Below, in pieces: positions 16,830 through 27,317 of a DNA stretch of 64,000 nucleotides (within the stretch, counting starts at the first letter, position 1; each line of letters begins with the position of its first letter). Where the stretch lies: positions 1-64,000 of the forward strand of contig CAJXLB010000002.1 in NCBI GenBank assembly GCA_913055905.1. Direction: 5' to 3'. The stretch is from an uncultured Winogradskyella sp. (lineage in GTDB: Bacteria; Bacteroidota; Bacteroidia; Flavobacteriales; Flavobacteriaceae). The notes beneath the pieces are model-generated. The model was not told the DNA's origin. It searched no databases and saw only the letters and a program-made list of their open reading frames with translations. Both the position numbers and the translations under genes were made by a program.

Positions 16830-18257
16830 TTACAAAGATAATTTCTTAGCGAGATCTTCTACGTACTTTCTGAATTGCTTATCAGTAGAAGAAAGGTTGT
16901 CTACCGTTTTACAGGCGTGCAATACCGTAGCATGATCTCTTTGCCCTATTTGGGAGCCTATGCTGGCCAAGGATGCTTTGGTGTATTTTTTGGCAAAGAA
17001 CATGGCCAACTGTCTGGCCTGTACGATATGGCGTTTTCGGGTTTTGGATTGTAACGTGCTAACATCCATTTGAAAATAATCTGAAACGACTTTCTGTATG
17101 TAATCAATAGACACTTCACGTTTGGTATTTTTTACAAACTTTTCAACGATATCCTTGGCAAGGTCAATTGTAATTTCCTTTTTGTTGAATGATGATTGCG
17201 CTATTAATGAAATAATGGCACCTTCTAGTTCCCTTACATTGCTTTTTATGTGCTTAGCAACGTATTCCACTATTTCTTCTGGCATTTCAACACCATCTCT
17301 GTACAATTTATTTTTTAATATAGAAACACGAGTTTCAAAATCTGGTGTTTGTAATTCAGCAGACAATCCCCATTTAAAACGAGACAATAAACGCTGCTCT
17401 ATATCTTGCATATCTACTGGAGCTTTATCGCTTGTTAGAACAACCTGCTTTCCGTTTTGGTGCAGGTGATTAAAGATATGGAAGAACACATCTTGGGTTC
17501 CGGTTTTTCCCGATAAGAACTGAACGTCGTCTATAATTAGAACATCAATAATTTGATAGAAATGAATAAAATCGTTTCTATTGTTCTTCTTTACTGAATC
17601 TATATATTGCTGTGTGAATTTCTCCGCAGAAATGTATAAGACTGTTTTTTCTGGGTACTTATCTTTGATATCTACACCAATAGCATGAGCAAGATGCGTT
17701 TTGCCCAGCCCTACGCCACCAAAAATCAGTAATGGATTAAATGACGTGCCTCCAGGTTTATTGGCTACTGCTATACCAGCATTTCTGGCCAGTCTGTTAG
17801 AATCACCTTCAAGAAAATTTTCAAAGCTATAACTTGGATTTAGCTGAGATTCTATTTTTACATTTCTTATTCCTGGAATTACGAATGGATTTTTTAACTC
17901 CGGACTTTTATTATCAAAAGGAACATCAACATCTTGGGATTTTACTGCCGATCTATTTGAGCTTGGAATCTTCTCCGTGAAGGGTTGCCTATTGCCATAA
18001 GTGTTTTCCATTTTTATGACATAAACCAATTTGGCATCTTCACCTAATTCTTTGGTAAGGGCAACCTTGAGGATTTTAACGTAATGCTCTTCCAGCCACT
18101 CGTAGAAAAATTTACTAGGAACTTGGATACTTAACGCATTTCCTGAAAGTTTAACAGCTTTAATAGGTTCAAACCATGTCTTGTAAGCTTGAGGTTGTAT
18201 GTTATCCTTTATAAAAGCGAGACAGTTGTTCCATACAGATTGCGCTGTTACCTCCAT
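16830..18257 (-). CDS. dnaA: chromosomal replication initiator protein DnaA
   Basis: DnaA binds oriC, unwinds it and loads the helicase. The 475-residue protein has the N-terminal domain (about 1-90), Walker A GGVGLGKTHLAH (about 178-189), Walker B LIIDDVQFLSG (about 240-250), the sensor SRFKWGLSAEL, and the domain IV signature GQRDHATVLHACK (about 438-450). The phosphatase and methylase genes follow. The leader has a terminator-like hairpin at 18295-18318, about 40 bp before the start, which could attenuate transcription. Confidence 0.98.
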   Translation of the reverse strand: MEVTAQSVWNNCLAFIKDNIQPQAYKTWFEPIKAVKLSGNALSIQVPSKFFYEWLEEHYVKILKVALTKELGEDAKLVYVIKMENTYGNRQPFTEKIPSSNRSAVKSQDVDVPFDNKSPELKNPFVIPGIRNVKIESQLNPSYSFENFLEGDSNRLARNAGIAVANKPGGTSFNPLLIFGGVGLGKTHLAHAIGVDIKDKYPEKTVLYISAEKFTQQYIDSVKKNNRNDFIHFYQIIDVLIIDDVQFLSGKTGTQDVFFHIFNHLHQNGKQVVLTSDKAPVDMQDIEQRLLSRFKWGLSAELQTPDFETRVSILKNKLYRDGVEMPEEIVEYVAKHIKSNVRELEGAIISLIAQSSFNKKEITIDLAKDIVEKFVKNTKREVSIDYIQKVVSDYFQMDVSTLQSKTRKRHIVQARQLAMFFAKKYTKASLASIGSQIGQRDHATVLHACKTVDNLSSTDKQFRKYVEDLAKKLSL

Positions 18258-18294
18258 GCGTTGCGTAAAATTTTTTATTGTTAGTTAGATTAGC

Positions 18295-18318
18295 AAAAAA
18301 AAGAGAATTGGATTCTCT
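18295..18318 (-). promoter_or_regulatory. terminator-like hairpin in the dnaA leader
   Basis: On the minus strand an AGAGAAT-CCA-ATTCTCT hairpin (7-bp perfect stem) is followed directly by seven or more T. It lies between a -7-like box (CATATTTG, 18337-18344) and the dnaA start, so it is placed as an attenuator. The 3-nt loop and AT-rich stem make efficiency uncertain. Confidence 0.5.
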
Positions 18319-18336
18319 GGGTGTTTTAAATCAAGG

Positions 18337-18344
18337 CAAATATG
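18337..18344 (-). promoter_or_regulatory. probable dnaA -7 box
   Basis: Read on the minus strand this is CATATTTG, one mismatch from TAnnTTTG, 80 bp upstream of the dnaA start. An overlapping DnaA-box-like site (TTGTTCACA on the minus strand, 18343-18351) could allow autoregulation. Confidence 0.4.
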
Positions 18345-18454
18345 TGAACAAAATTCTTAAAAAAAAAATCAAACGATATTGATTATTTAGAAATATTTTC
18401 TCATGTTTAAAACGAAAGAAAAGTACAAATTTTTTCTTAAAAAATCGCATATAA

Positions 18455-18862
18455 ATGTCATTTAATGAGACCGAAATAAGGGTGAGGTACGGTGAAACCG
18501 ACCAAATGGGCGTTGTCTATCATGCCAACTATGCGATTTATTTCGAAGTGGGCCGTACGGAGTGGTTGCGTGAGTTTGGCCTTAGCTACAGCGCCATGGA
18601 GGCGGAAGGCATTATGCTTCCGGTTATTTCCCTAAGCATAAACTACAAAAATTCAGCCCATTATGACGACAGACTTAAAGTAATAACTAGGTTGAAAAAA
18701 ATGCCCACAGCCTCTATTGAATTCGACTATGAATTGCGCAAAATAGATGGCGATTTGTTGGCTACTGGAAATACAGTTTTAGCTTTTATAGACATGAAAC
18801 GAAATAGACCAACGCGCTGCCCAAAATATCTTTTAGATAAACTGCAGAATTATTCGTTATAA
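18455..18862 (+). CDS. acyl-CoA thioesterase, YbgC/4HBT hotdog family
   Basis: This 135-residue hotdog-fold enzyme has the 4HBT signature RVRYGETDQMGVVYHANYAIYFE (in pieces: ETDQMG about 15-20, YHANY about 23-27), with the catalytic Asp in D-Q-M-G. It probably hydrolyses acyl-CoA thioesters in the cytoplasm; YbgC relatives associate with phospholipid synthesis or the Tol-Pal region, neither visible here. It is divergent from dnaA, and its 3' end overlaps the YigZ gene by 6 bp, stop to stop. Confidence 0.92.
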   Translation: MSFNETEIRVRYGETDQMGVVYHANYAIYFEVGRTEWLREFGLSYSAMEAEGIMLPVISLSINYKNSAHYDDRLKVITRLKKMPTASIEFDYELRKIDGDLLATGNTVLAFIDMKRNRPTRCPKYLLDKLQNYSL

Positions 18863-19462
18863 TTCAACAATATCAACACCGTAAAAATTCTCAAAAAGTT
18901 GAAAAACCTTCATTCTGTTTCCTTTTCTTACAGAGATTTCGAGTAAACAGTGCTCAGTTAGGGTTTGATTTAGAATATCAACGTTATTTTTTCTAAGCAA
19001 TTGCATCACTTTGCTCATTAACTTGTACTCAAATTGAAGTTCAAATCTAACATTTATGGTTTTTTCAATGATTTCGCATTGCTCTAAAGCCAATTTTGCC
19101 GTGGTGCGGTAAGCATTTATTAAGCCACTTACGCCCAATTTAGTACCACCGAAATGTCTAACAACCACGACAAGGACATTGGTAAGTTCAAAAGATTGAA
19201 TTTGCCCATATATGGGCATTCCGGCTGAATTGTTAGGCTCTCCGTCATCATTTACCTTATACTGAGTGTTTTGTCCAGCTCCAATTTGATAGGCAAAACA
19301 AAAATGACCAGCATTTTGGTGCGCTTTCCTCAATTTTGAGATTAATGATTTTAAGTTGTTGTCGGATTCAAAAGGGAAGGCATAGCCGTGAAACTTACTG
19401 TTTTTGTCTTTAAACAAAACTGGCTGCGATGGTTTTTTTATGGTCCTAAACGAATCGTTCAT
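18857..19462 (-). CDS. YigZ/IMPACT family protein
   Basis: This 201-residue protein has the IMPACT N-terminal domain: KFHGYAFPFES, CFAYQIGAG, NDDGEPNNSAGMPI (about 79-91), VVVVRHFGGTKLGVSGLINAYR (in pieces about 102-124). The C-terminal ~65 residues match the second YigZ domain. The molecular role is unclear; eukaryotic relatives modulate Gcn2, bacterial ones are uncharacterised. It lies 3 bp after the EamA gene and converges on the thioesterase. Confidence 0.93.
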   Translation of the reverse strand: MNDSFRTIKKPSQPVLFKDKNSKFHGYAFPFESDNNLKSLISKLRKAHQNAGHFCFAYQIGAGQNTQYKVNDDGEPNNSAGMPIYGQIQSFELTNVLVVVVRHFGGTKLGVSGLINAYRTTAKLALEQCEIIEKTINVRFELQFEYKLMSKVMQLLRKNNVDILNQTLTEHCLLEISVRKGNRMKVFQLFENFYGVDIVEL

Positions 19463-19465
19463 TAA

Positions 19466-20320
19466 TTAGACTAAAGACACAATAATAATGGAAATTATGG
19501 CAAAGCTGATTCCAAGCCAATTCTTAGTTGAAATGATTTCCTTAAAAAAAACAAGTCCGCAAAGGGTGGAGAGAGCAACAATGGCTACGTTGTTAATGGT
19601 AAAAATGGATGAGGTTTCAACGCCATCTACCCGAAGTGCGTTTAACAAAAAGTAAATGGAACCATAGTTAACAGCACCAAGCGCTATTCCAAAAGGTATC
19701 GCCCTTGGATGAATTTTTCTTTTCTCTTTCACTCTTTTAATAACCACCAGAGTAAGTCCTATGATTGCAGCTATGGCAAAAATGGTGGAAGAAAATAAAG
19801 GGATGGAGTCATCTGGGGCAAAATAATTTATGGATGTATCAACTATGCCAGAGCCAAAAAACACAAGAAAGGGCAATATCATAATAGCCCGTTTCATTCT
19901 AATGCTCTCTCTAGAAACGCTCGAGGTTAGATATACAGCGATAAGTGCTAGAACAATACCTAAAATTTTCAAAAAGCCAAGACTTTCCTTAAACACAATA
20001 ACTCCGAAAAGTATTGGGATGATAACGCTCATTTTACTTGCTACAGAAGCTACCGAAAGCCCATTACGCTGTGCTGTAAGTGCCATGAGATAAAACATCA
20101 TAATAAATAAAGCTCCCAATGCCACTGCTGGTGGAAACCAATTACTGGTAATTATGTCATCAAAACTTAATTGCTTCTGGGAAAAAAGGAAACCACAAAT
20201 GGAAGCCGTTAGGTAATTAAAGACAATCGCATTTAAGGTATTGACATTGTACTTGTCAAAAGATTTGAACAAAATAAAAATAGCTGTTGACGAGAGGATG
20301 CTTAATAAAAGATAAATCAA
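19466..20320 (-). CDS. EamA/DMT superfamily transporter
   Basis: This 284-residue integral membrane protein has about ten hydrophobic helices in two EamA repeats. The first ends with GVIVFKESLGFLKILGIVLALIAVYL (pieces about 107-131), the second with GLVFFKEIISTKNWLGISFAIISIIIV. The E in the KE motif is typical. Substrate unknown; the family includes amino-acid and nucleotide-sugar exporters. Its start overlaps the HAD gene stop by 4 bp, placing it in the ribD-HAD-EamA-YigZ operon. Confidence 0.92.
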   Translation of the reverse strand: MIYLLLSILSSTAIFILFKSFDKYNVNTLNAIVFNYLTASICGFLFSQKQLSFDDIITSNWFPPAVALGALFIMMFYLMALTAQRNGLSVASVASKMSVIIPILFGVIVFKESLGFLKILGIVLALIAVYLTSSVSRESIRMKRAIMILPFLVFFGSGIVDTSINYFAPDDSIPLFSSTIFAIAAIIGLTLVVIKRVKEKRKIHPRAIPFGIALGAVNYGSIYFLLNALRVDGVETSSIFTINNVAIVALSTLCGLVFFKEIISTKNWLGISFAIISIIIVSLV

Positions 20321-20934
20321 AACAACTCTTTTTTAAGATCGAATAATTGTATAACGTCTTCCTTTTTTTCGTCAATATTCCAAATGTTTAGACCTAATTG
20401 TCTTGCGCTTGTGGTATTTTCTTCAGTGTCATCTATAAACAAGCTCTCTTCGGGCATTAATTGATTTTCGTCTAAGACAAATTCAAAAATGTCGCTGTTT
20501 GGTTTACGCTTTTTTATTTCGTGCGATAAATAGAAAGCATCAAAACAAGATTTGAATTCTTCATAGAAAGGAACCTTTGATTTCACCGCATTGATATGTA
20601 GTTCGTTCGTATTGCTTAATAGAAGAAGTTTGTAGTCGTAATGTTCCTTTAATTGTTTTAAGAAGTTTAAACGATAAATTGGAAAATCCTTTAAGATATA
20701 ATTCCAGGCCTCTATGATTTGCGCTTTATCTAGCGTATTGAATTTTGTCAAGTAAAAATCTATGAACGTTTCTGTTGAAATTTGGCCCATTTCGTAAGCA
20801 ATATTAGTAGCTAACATGTCATCATCAAAATGCTCAAGTTGAAATAGCTCAAGTGCATTAGACATGGCGCCTTCCTTGTCTAGATTTATAAAGACATCTC
20901 CAAAGTCAAAAATGATGCTCCTAATTTTGCTCAT
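20317..20934 (-). CDS. HAD family hydrolase (IA type)
   Basis: This 205-residue protein has HAD motif I IIFDFGDVFINLD (about 8-20), motif II LLLLSNTNELH, the conserved lysine region KKRKPNSDIF, and motif IV ESLFIDDTEENTTSA (about 158-172). Motif I reads DFGDV, with Gly at the +2 position, as in many family IA phosphatases such as YihX. It probably dephosphorylates a small sugar or nucleotide. The position after ribD, which it overlaps by 14 bp, makes the flavin-pathway phosphatase missing in many organisms worth considering. Confidence 0.88.
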   Translation of the reverse strand: MSKIRSIIFDFGDVFINLDKEGAMSNALELFQLEHFDDDMLATNIAYEMGQISTETFIDFYLTKFNTLDKAQIIEAWNYILKDFPIYRLNFLKQLKEHYDYKLLLLSNTNELHINAVKSKVPFYEEFKSCFDAFYLSHEIKKRKPNSDIFEFVLDENQLMPEESLFIDDTEENTTSARQLGLNIWNIDEKKEDVIQLFDLKKELF

Positions 20935-21925
20935 AGACTCTTAAAGTATCGTTTAAAATATTCTTTTGAGATTTTAATTTACCCTTTATTATAGGCGCTT
21001 TGATTCCGGCTCCTAAAGTCAAGTTTCCAGTAAATATTCGTGCTTCGTCCCATAGACCTGTGTCTATAAAGGATTGAAGTGTTTGCGTACCGCCTTCAAC
21101 TATTAACGAGTTAACATTACGTTTAAAGAGACGGTTGCAAACTTGTTGTGCAACCGGTTTGCTGAAATCTATACTGTCCTCGTTCAATAAAATGGTTTGT
21201 GCGCTATTATCCGTAACATTAAAATTTTTGATGTCTGTTTTTAAGCGCCCCAAAACAAAGCGTGCTGGATTGTCGCCGGTCCAATCTCTTACCGTTAGCC
21301 GCGGATTGTCTTCTTTTACTGTGTTGTTTCCAACTAAGATTGCTTGTTCTTCCGAACGCCATTTGTGCACCAGTTGGCGCGAGTACTGGTTGGTAAGCCA
21401 AACGGGCTGTTTTTTATCTTTTGACAATGGTGCTATAAAACCATCTATGCATTCTGCCCATTTTAAGATAATGTAAGGTCTTTTTTTAGTTATAAAGGTA
21501 AAAAAGCGTTTATGGTGATTTTTGCATTTTTCTTCGAGAACACCAACTGTAACGTCGCGACCAGCATCTCTTAATTTTTCAATCCCTTTCCCGGCAACTT
21601 CAGGATTATCGTCTTTACAACCGATTACTATTCTGGGAATCTCATTGGCTATAATGAGGTCAGAGCAGGGAGGTGTTTTTCCATAGTGGCTGCATGGCTC
21701 TAAGCTAACATATAGTGTGGCTCGTTTTAGGTCTTCTTTGTTTGCAATACAATTAATGGCATTGACCTCGGCATGAGGGCCTCCATAAGCACTTGTGTAA
21801 CCTTCTCCAATAATGGTGTTATTAAGCACAATAACAGCTCCTACCATCGGATTTGGCCGTGTTGTTCCTAAGCCATTTCTGGCAATTTGGAGACAACGAT
21901 CCATGTATTTTTCATCTGCGGTCAA
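20921..21925 (-). CDS. ribD: bifunctional riboflavin deaminase-reductase RibD
   Basis: RibD deaminates the pyrimidine and reduces the ribosyl side chain in riboflavin synthesis. The 334-residue protein has the deaminase domain with zinc motifs GGPHAEVNAI (about 48-57) and LEPCSHYGKTPPCSD (about 76-90), then the reductase domain with LKWAECIDGFIAP and the NADPH region SLIVEGGTQTLQSFI (about 276-290). It overlaps the HAD gene by 14 bp and is the first gene of that operon. Confidence 0.97.
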   Translation of the reverse strand: MTADEKYMDRCLQIARNGLGTTRPNPMVGAVIVLNNTIIGEGYTSAYGGPHAEVNAINCIANKEDLKRATLYVSLEPCSHYGKTPPCSDLIIANEIPRIVIGCKDDNPEVAGKGIEKLRDAGRDVTVGVLEEKCKNHHKRFFTFITKKRPYIILKWAECIDGFIAPLSKDKKQPVWLTNQYSRQLVHKWRSEEQAILVGNNTVKEDNPRLTVRDWTGDNPARFVLGRLKTDIKNFNVTDNSAQTILLNEDSIDFSKPVAQQVCNRLFKRNVNSLIVEGGTQTLQSFIDTGLWDEARIFTGNLTLGAGIKAPIIKGKLKSQKNILNDTLRVYEQN

Positions 21926-22069
21926 CTGGTGTTATATCTTAAATGTTGGGTTTGTCCATTGGATTCATCGTAAGGTAATCTTTTCCAAAGTATCCTTATT
22001 TGAGCTATGCGATATTATTCAGTACTGCTTAAACTAATATTTTAATCAACCTCCGTATTCAAACGGTAA

Positions 22070-22098
22070 TTGTTAAACCACTTTATTCCGTATCTTCA
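22070..22098 (+). promoter_or_regulatory. promoter of the GNAT-prmC pair
   Basis: TTG at 22070-22072, then 18 bp, then TATCTTCA at 22091-22098 fits the Bacteroidota -33/-7 layout. The TTG could be misread as a start codon; it is better read as the -33 element. Confidence 0.6.
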
Positions 22099-22102
22099 CA
22101 GC

Positions 22103-22627
22103 GTGAAAAATAATGTTGTGAATTTGGAAAAATTAGTGCGTAAAGATACTATTGTTATTCGAAAGATAGAACCATCGGACAATTCTAAAATAGCAAAAAC
22201 CATTCGTTCGGTTTTAATAGAAATGGGTGTACCTAAAGTTGGTACAGCTTATGAAGACAAAGCCTTGGATTTTATGTTTGAAACCTATATAGATAAAAGG
22301 AAGGCTTACTTTGTAGTTTCGGATGGTAACACGATTTATGGTGGAGCAGGTATTGCACCTTTGGACAACTATTCAGGTAATATTTGCGAATTACAAAAGA
22401 TGTATTTCTCCAAAGCTATAAGAGGTCTAGGTTTCGGGTCCAAAATGATGCGTCAATGTTTGGATTTTGCAAAAGAAGTTGGTTTTGAAAAATGTTATCT
22501 CGAAACTATGCCTTACATGACAGATGCCCAAAAACTCTACAAAAATTTTGGGTTTAAATCTATAGACAAACCTCTTGGAGATACTGGGCATTATTCGTGT
22601 ACCGTTTGGATGATAAAAGACTTGTAG
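22103..22627 (+). CDS. GNAT family N-acetyltransferase
   Basis: This protein of about 174 residues has the GNAT fold: IVIRKIEPSDNSKIAKTI at the domain start, GGAGIAPLDNYSGNICELQKMYF (in pieces) and RGLGFGSKMMRQCLDFA as the acetyl-CoA loop. An in-frame TTG farther upstream (22070) lies in the promoter, so translation must start later. GTG 22103, GTG 22118, TTG 22124 and GTG 22136 are all possible and leave the domain intact. Substrate unknown. It is 2 bp from prmC. Confidence 0.82.
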   Translation: MKNNVVNLEKLVRKDTIVIRKIEPSDNSKIAKTIRSVLIEMGVPKVGTAYEDKALDFMFETYIDKRKAYFVVSDGNTIYGGAGIAPLDNYSGNICELQKMYFSKAIRGLGFGSKMMRQCLDFAKEVGFEKCYLETMPYMTDAQKLYKNFGFKSIDKPLGDTGHYSCTVWMIKDL

Positions 22628-22629
22628 CA

Positions 22630-23496
22630 TTGAAAATTTCTGATTTGAAATTAAGGTTCCACGAACTTTTAGATGCCAGCTATGGGAAGGAAGAGGTTGA
22701 TGTATTTTTTCAATTGGCCGTATCACAGGTTTTAAATAAAAATAAAGTTGATATCGCTTTACAACCAGATTATCCCATAACGGACGCTGAAATGGTTGCC
22801 TTTTCAACCATTATTTCTGAACTGAAGCGTCACAAACCTATACAATATATCCTTGGCCATACCGAATTTTATGGTCTTAAATTCAAGTTGAATGAGCATG
22901 TTCTTATTCCTCGACCAGAAACTGAGGAGCTCGTAGATTTGGTCCTTAAATCAGAGGGCTCAACTCATAGAAGCATAAATGTTTTGGATATCGGCACAGG
23001 TTCAGGCTGCATTGCCATTAGTTTGGGTAAGAATTTACCATATTCAAGAGTTTATGCTTTAGATGTTTCCGAAACGGCACTTCAGGTGGCATCAGATAAT
23101 GCTATTTACAATCATGTCGATATCGAATTTTCGAAAGCCGATATTTTGAATGATAAGACATCACTTGAAGTCTTCAAGGCCGTTCAATTCGATATCATTG
23201 TTTCCAACCCGCCATATGTTCGCGAATTGGAGAAACAAGATATGCAGCCCAACGTATTGTATTACGAACCGCACCTTGCTTTGTTTGTTAAAGATCACGA
23301 CCCTTTGGTCTACTACAAGCATATCGCAACTTTTGCCAGACAACGGCTTAAGCCTAAGGGTACGCTGTTTCTGGAAATAAATGAGCATTTGGGAGCGGAA
23401 ACTTATTCGCTTTTTGATGCAGAGCCATTTGAAAACGTTGAGCTCCTCAAAGATTTCAGTGGGAGAGATCGTTTTGTAAAGGCAACATTGAAGTAA
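22630..23496 (+). CDS. prmC: peptide chain release factor N5-glutamine methyltransferase
   Basis: PrmC methylates the Gln of the GGQ motif in RF1 and RF2. The protein (about 288 residues from TTG 22630) has an N-terminal helical domain, HKPIQYILGHTEFYGLKF (pieces about 75-93), the SAM motif VLDIGTGSGCIAISLG and the catalytic NPPYV motif (about 191-195). I chose TTG 22630 because it gives the family opening KISDLKLRFHELL and follows the GNAT stop by 2 bp. An upstream TTG would overlap the GNAT gene. Confidence 0.95.
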   Translation: MKISDLKLRFHELLDASYGKEEVDVFFQLAVSQVLNKNKVDIALQPDYPITDAEMVAFSTIISELKRHKPIQYILGHTEFYGLKFKLNEHVLIPRPETEELVDLVLKSEGSTHRSINVLDIGTGSGCIAISLGKNLPYSRVYALDVSETALQVASDNAIYNHVDIEFSKADILNDKTSLEVFKAVQFDIIVSNPPYVRELEKQDMQPNVLYYEPHLALFVKDHDPLVYYKHIATFARQRLKPKGTLFLEINEHLGAETYSLFDAEPFENVELLKDFSGRDRFVKATLK

Positions 23497-23540
23497 ATGA
23501 TTTGAAGGGTTTGTATATTTAGATTTTTAAAATTGACTAA

Positions 23541-25550
<2,010 letters not shown>

Positions 25551-25577
25551 ATTCTTACATAAAAAACCGCTTTTTAC

Positions 25578-25603
25578 CGATAAAAAGTAATTTTTTATCG
25601 TTT
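25578..25603 (+). terminator. AT-rich hairpin after ligA
   Basis: A perfect 9-bp CGATAAAAA/TTTTTATCG stem followed by TTTAATT lies 28 bp after the ligA stop. The AT-rich stem makes it a weak terminator candidate. Confidence 0.45.
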
Positions 25604-25619
25604 AATTGTAAAATAATTA

Positions 25620-25627
25620 TATATTTG
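25620..25627 (+). promoter_or_regulatory. -7 box upstream of the membrane protein gene at 25650
   Basis: TATATTTG matches TAnnTTTG exactly and ends 22 bp before the ATG. Confidence 0.55.
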
Positions 25628-25649
25628 GTCCTCTAAAAGGGATTAATTG

Positions 25650-26387
25650 ATGTTACTCAGCAATGGGATAAAAATAGTGCTCCTTCTATTGGGAGGTGTA
25701 TTTATTGTACTTCAAGGTTTGGGCTTTGAGTTTGAAGGGGCCTCCGTGAGTACCCTAATGCTCCTTTTGTTAGCATTGCTTTACTTTGTTTGGACCAAGA
25801 ATAAATCGAGCTTTTTCTTTTGGTTCTTAATCAGTTTTGCGCTTGCCCAACTCATTGGGTTTGTCTCATATTATACTCCCGAAGAATTTATACAAGACGT
25901 TGACTATTTTTATTACATCTCTAATGGGCTCTATATCCTCGCCTATATTTTCTTGATTTGCCGTGTTTTAAAGGATTTGAATTTCAAATCTATTGTAACC
26001 CAATTCTACGTTCCTATAATTATATTGGTTGTACTAGACGTATTTTGTGTAATTCTGGTAACAGATACAACACAGAATGTTCTTACCTTAAATGAATACC
26101 TGCTAGAATTTTTCTACAATGGGATTATCATGGTGTTGTTATCCGTTGCGCTCATCAATTACATGTACAGGAACGACACAAAGTCCATGCTCTTTTTATT
26201 AGGCTCTATTTTTATCGTTTTTTCGGAAATCATTCAGTTGGCTTATTATTATATCATAGACGAGAATTATCTAGGATTCATTTACTCAGCGTTTCTCGTA
26301 GCCGCATTCTTCTTCTTTTACATGCAGTCGCAAAAATCGTTCTCAGGGCCAGTTCCAGCGTATTCAGATGAGCACCTTAAGACTTAA
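25650..26387 (+). CDS. multi-pass membrane protein of unknown function
   Basis: This 245-residue protein is almost entirely hydrophobic, with about eight predicted helices separated by short loops; the C-terminal tail (about 225-245) is polar. I do not recognise specific motifs. The size and helix count resemble the YhhN/lysoplasmalogenase-like group, but the match is only general. The first codon pair is TTG-ATG; I use the ATG. It is monocistronic with its own promoter and converges on the nucleotidase pair. Confidence 0.7.
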   Translation: MLLSNGIKIVLLLLGGVFIVLQGLGFEFEGASVSTLMLLLLALLYFVWTKNKSSFFFWFLISFALAQLIGFVSYYTPEEFIQDVDYFYYISNGLYILAYIFLICRVLKDLNFKSIVTQFYVPIIILVVLDVFCVILVTDTTQNVLTLNEYLLEFFYNGIIMVLLSVALINYMYRNDTKSMLFLLGSIFIVFSEIIQLAYYYIIDENYLGFIYSAFLVAAFFFFYMQSQKSFSGPVPAYSDEHLKT

Positions 26388-26402
26388 ATAACGATTGGGT
26401 TT

Positions 26403-27317
26403 TTAAACAAGGATTGTCTTATGTTCTGATTTTGGTTGTTGCCCTGGACTAAGGTAGAAATCGATTTTTCCAAGATATAAACCGTAAGCTCCAACTTGAT
26501 TTACCAAAACGGGCTTGTCAATGGCATTTTTTATAATTGTAGGCTTAGGTAAAAAGGTATGCGTATGCCCACCGATTATTAAATCTATATCTTGAGTTGA
26601 TTTTGCGATGTTAAGATCTGACGGCTTTTCCTTCCGATTTTTGTAATCGTAACCGAGGTGTGATAAGCAGATGATAAGGTCGCATTTTTTCTCTTGTTTT
26701 AAGATGCGTGCCATATCTTGAGCGATTTCTAGCGGGTTTAAGTATTTCGTTTCCTTGTACATTCTTTTATCAACTAAACCATTTAGTTCAATTCCTAAAC
26801 CAAAGACACCAATCCTGATGTTATCTTTTACAAAAATTTCATAAGGTTTTACATGGCCATCCATTACCGTATTTGAAAAATCGTAATTCGCTGAGAGAAA
26901 ATCAAACTTGGCGTGTGGTAACTGTTTGAGCAGTCCTTCAATGCCATTATCAAAATCATGATTTCCAATGGTTGCTGCATCATATTTGAGCATGCTCATG
27001 AGCTTAAATTCCAATTCTCCTCCATAATAATTAAAGTAGGGCGTACCTTGGAAAATGTCTCCCGCATCCAGAAGTAAGGTGTTTGGGTTTTCTTGTCTAA
27101 TGGTATCAATTAAAGCAGCTCTTCTAGCAACACCACCTTTATTGGCATTTCTTCCATCATTTGGTCCAAAAGGGTCAATGTGGCTATGAACATCATTAGT
27201 GTGCAATATGGTTATTTTCTTTTTGTTTGAAGCTGTTAAAAGGTCAAACCCAAGACCACCCAAACTTGTAAGTGCTGAGGTAGCTAATGATTGTTTTATA
27301 AAATCACGTCTTTTCAT
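26403..27317 (-). CDS. metallophosphatase, catalytic half of a split 5'-nucleotidase
   Basis: This 304-residue protein has a twin-arginine signal (MKRRDFIKQSLATSALTSL) and the metallophosphoesterase motifs ILHTNDVHSH (about 36-45), LLDAGDIFQG, TIGNHDFDNG and GGHTHTF (about 249-255), which bind the dinuclear metal centre. It lacks the C-terminal substrate-binding domain of 5'-nucleotidases; that is encoded by the adjacent upstream gene, 1 bp away. The two probably work together on extracytoplasmic nucleotides. Tat export suggests it folds with its metals in the cytoplasm. Confidence 0.92.
   Translation of the reverse strand: MKRRDFIKQSLATSALTSLGGLGFDLLTASNKKKITILHTNDVHSHIDPFGPNDGRNANKGGVARRAALIDTIRQENPNTLLLDAGDIFQGTPYFNYYGGELEFKLMSMLKYDAATIGNHDFDNGIEGLLKQLPHAKFDFLSANYDFSNTVMDGHVKPYEIFVKDNIRIGVFGLGIELNGLVDKRMYKETKYLNPLEIAQDMARILKQEKKCDLIICLSHLGYDYKNRKEKPSDLNIAKSTQDIDLIIGGHTHTFLPKPTIIKNAIDKPVLVNQVGAYGLYLGKIDFYLSPGQQPKSEHKTILV

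Noticed and set aside
17122-17469. 115-codon open frame antisense to dnaA
   Set aside because: It lies inside dnaA and is explained by codon bias of the real gene.
18258-18454. Replication origin next to dnaA
   Set aside because: Only one DnaA-box-like site is present and there is no cluster or clear unwinding element; Bacteroidota origins are not reliably beside dnaA.
21813-22037. 74-codon plus-strand frame over the ribD start
   Set aside because: It is mostly antisense to ribD, ends in intergenic DNA and has no recognisable features.
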